Assembly (NCBI GenBank): GCA_007136405.1
Contig: SLHA01000048.1
Span: 25,211 to 89,210 of the forward strand
DNA: 64,000 nt
DNA from: Candidatus Latescibacterota bacterium
GTDB taxonomy: Bacteria > Latescibacterota > UBA2968 > UBA8231
Reading direction: 5' to 3'
The position numbers and the translations under genes are program-made. Below the pieces are notes generated by a model. The model searched no databases. It was not told the DNA's origin and worked only from the letters and a program-made list of their open reading frames with translations. Positions within the stretch are counted from its first letter, which is position 1. The number at the start of each line of letters is the position of its first letter. Shown piece by piece: positions 62,286 to 64,000 of the stretch.

Positions 62286-63776
62286 ATGAGAATCCTGTAC
62301 ATCGACATCGACACTCTGCGACCGGATCACCTGTCGTGCTACGGTTATCACCGGCAGACCTCGCCGAACATGGACGCCATCGCCGCTGAAGGCGTGCGTT
62401 TCACCAACTGCTACGCTCCGGACACCCCCTGTCTGCCCAGTCGAACCGCCCTGTCCACGGGGCGCTTCGGAATCTGCACCGGGGCCATCAACCACGGCGG
62501 CGAGTATGCCGACCTGCCGTTGCCGGGCGCCTCCCGCGGCTTTCGGTCACAATGGGCCGGCACTGCCTGGGGCACCATACTGCGCCAGGCCGGGCTGCAC
62601 ACCGTCAGCATCAGCCCCTTCGCCAACCGCCACACGTCGTACCACTTCGTGTACGGGTTTCAGGAAACCTACGATACCGGCGGCGGCGGTCTGGACAACG
62701 CGGATGAGGTATACCCTCCGGCCAGACGCTGGCTGGAGGCCAACGGCCGCGCCGACAACTGGTTCCTGCACGTCAACTTCTGGGATCCGCACACACCCTA
62801 CGATCACCCGGAGGAATACGGCAATCCCTTTGCCGGCGAGCCGATCGAAGACTGGATCACGCCGGAGATGCTCGAACGTCAGCAGGCCAGCTATGGTCCG
62901 CACAGCGCCAGCGAGGTTCCGGATATCACCGACCAGCTACCACCGCGCTGGCGGATGGGCCGGGGCAGCATCCGGAATCTGGACGACGCCAAGGCGCACT
63001 ATGACGGGTACGACACCGGCATCCATTACGCCGACCACTACGTGGGCAAGCTCGTGGCGGATCTCAGACGCCTGGGCATCTACGCGGACACTGCCATCAT
63101 CATCAGCTCGGATCACGGCGAAAACCACGGCGAACTGAACGTCTGGGGGGACCACCAGACTGCGGACCACATCTGCAACCGGATTCCGCTGATCGTGCGC
63201 TGGCCGGGTATCACCGAGGACCAGGCCGGCCAGCAACGGCACGGTCTGCATTACAACCTGGATCTGACCGCCACCCTGGCCGAGTTGGTCGACGGCCGGG
63301 CGCCGGCGGAATGGAACGGCCGGAGCTTTGCCGATTCGCTCTCTTCGCCGGTGGATGCCGGTCGCGACTGCCTGATCCTGAGCCAGGGGGCGTGGAGCTG
63401 CCAACGCAGTGCCCGCTGGGATCGGTATATCCTCATTCGCACCTACCACACGGGCATGAAGGCATTCCCCGAATACATGCTCTTCGACCTGGAGGCAGAT
63501 CCGCACCAGACCACCAACCTGGCGGCGCAGCGGCCGGACCTGGTCGGTCACGGACTGATGCTGATGGACCGGTGGATGGGTGAACGCATGCGCGAGGGGT
63601 TGAGGGGGGATCCCTTCTGGGGCATCATCGCCGAGGGCGGTCCGCTTCACGCCAATGAACGCAGCGAATCGTGGCAGCGCTACTGCGAACGCCTGCGACG
63701 GACCGGCAGAGGTCACCACGCCGACTATCTGCAGTCGGAAGGCGGGAAACCGGTACGGCTGACCGATCAACCCTGA
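62286..63776 (+). CDS. Sulfatase (formylglycine-type, alkaline-phosphatase superfamily)
   Basis: A 496-residue sulfatase. Metal site DIDTLRPDHL (Asp7, Asp9), nucleophile motif TPCLPSRTALSTGRFG with Cys49 in CxPSR, which is converted to formylglycine, then FWDPHTPYDHP and SDHGENHGE. It would remove sulfate from a glycan. No signal peptide is evident, and no sulfatase-maturing enzyme is seen in the window. AAGGAACG precedes the ATG. It lies 130 bases downstream of the toroid gene on the same strand. Confidence 0.93.
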   Translation: MRILYIDIDTLRPDHLSCYGYHRQTSPNMDAIAAEGVRFTNCYAPDTPCLPSRTALSTGRFGICTGAINHGGEYADLPLPGASRGFRSQWAGTAWGTILRQAGLHTVSISPFANRHTSYHFVYGFQETYDTGGGGLDNADEVYPPARRWLEANGRADNWFLHVNFWDPHTPYDHPEEYGNPFAGEPIEDWITPEMLERQQASYGPHSASEVPDITDQLPPRWRMGRGSIRNLDDAKAHYDGYDTGIHYADHYVGKLVADLRRLGIYADTAIIISSDHGENHGELNVWGDHQTADHICNRIPLIVRWPGITEDQAGQQRHGLHYNLDLTATLAELVDGRAPAEWNGRSFADSLSSPVDAGRDCLILSQGAWSCQRSARWDRYILIRTYHTGMKAFPEYMLFDLEADPHQTTNLAAQRPDLVGHGLMLMDRWMGERMREGLRGDPFWGIIAEGGPLHANERSESWQRYCERLRRTGRGHHADYLQSEGGKPVRLTDQP

Positions 63777-64000
63777 ATACACCGCAGAAACCCTGTCCCG
63801 GTATACCGGGGCACACCATACTTGCATGATTGTATCGAGTAATATGAGCATCTCATTGTAGCCGTATTTTTTGCGAATACCATGACGAACATCCTGCTCA
63901 TGCGCTATCCGTGCGTTTCGCTTGACGGCGGTTGGCGACGCTTCACCATGGATGTGGAATGACCCGGAAAACGGAGCGCCCGAGCGCCGGCAATTGCGCA
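63777..64000. other. Region after the sulfatase gene, no gene assigned
   Basis: A perfect 14-bp palindrome CCCGGTATACCGGG (63797-63810) follows the sulfatase stop by 20 bases and may help end transcription. A 26-codon frame starts at 63882 (MTNILLMRYP) but has no support. The rest reads as uncommitted sequence cut by the window edge. Confidence 0.35.

Noticed and set aside
63882..63962. Short frame MTNILLMRYP near the window end
   Set aside because: Only 26 codons, no ribosome site, and stops before the window edge.
1..64000. CRISPR arrays, insertion sequences, phage genes, toxin-antitoxin pairs
   Set aside because: No regularly spaced repeats, transposase-like or integrase-like sequence, or typical small gene pair was found; the tandem repeats seen are short and local.

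Overview
The window is bacterial chromosome of roughly 60% GC. It shows no insertion sequence, CRISPR array, phage module or rRNA. The host is a diderm: there are lipoproteins with lipoboxes, a Wza-like exporter with a Wzz-like partner, beta-barrel-like proteins and a SulP transporter. It also carries flagellar genes (fliG, fapA). Housekeeping genes (lepA, lepB, hemW-like, mdh, argG, rpoZ-like, a primary-type sigma factor, tRNA-Lys and tRNA-Tyr) are mixed with many enzymes for organic-matter breakdown (two creatininase-family hydrolases, two enolase-superfamily proteins, Gfo/Idh/MocA, sugar isomerase, SDRs, PIG-L, amidohydrolase, sulfatase). That mix recalls uncultured FCB-type lineages such as Latescibacterota. 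This placement is inference and weak.

Layout. 1-5.8 kb: partial GroES-like gene, then convergent fliG and fapA, a PIG-L deacetylase and a small conserved-looking protein. 5.8-12.2 kb: a mostly minus-strand envelope block (lipoprotein, CsgG/FlgT-like lipoprotein, phosphodiesterase with a barrel-like tail, small barrel-like protein). 12.6-21.8 kb: tRNA-Lys and a carbohydrate/amide catabolic island, with two creatininase-family genes flanking a minus-strand set (isomerase, Gfo/Idh/MocA, two enolase-superfamily genes), followed by an SDR and an MDR. 22-30.2 kb: a membrane coiled-coil protein and a coiled-coil lipoprotein converge on a minus-strand operon of about seven genes (amidohydrolase, Ca2+/cation exchanger, SDR, TPR protein, beta-rich anchored protein, ExbB-like, ExbD-like). 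30.3-36.7 kb: argG behind a consensus promoter, HAD phosphatase, methyltransferase, mdh, then rpoZ-like plus sigma factor and tRNA-Tyr. 36.9-39.1 kb: a lower-GC SulP-STAS-cNMP transporter that looks acquired. 39.2-45.9 kb: wzz/wza-like, hemW-like, lepB, lepA.

46.2-60.2 kb is the most striking region. Six paralogous genes on one strand each encode a multi-spanning GT-C-like glycosyltransferase core fused to C-terminal TPRs, an architecture like eukaryotic TMTC O-mannosyltransferases. A GT4-type glycosyltransferase sits among them. Divergent to this array lie a predicted alpha/alpha-toroid glycan enzyme and a sulfatase. The array could be a surface-protein glycosylation locus with diversified acceptor specificities.

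Several intergenic regions hold long, perfect, GC-rich hairpins without a U-tract, mostly at gene ends. Recognisable -35/-10 promoters precede the argG region, tRNA-Tyr, the toroid gene, the coiled-coil pair and (weaker) rpoZ. Start codons were moved from the longest possible ORF where a Shine-Dalgarno sequence, signal peptide or gene overlap supported it.
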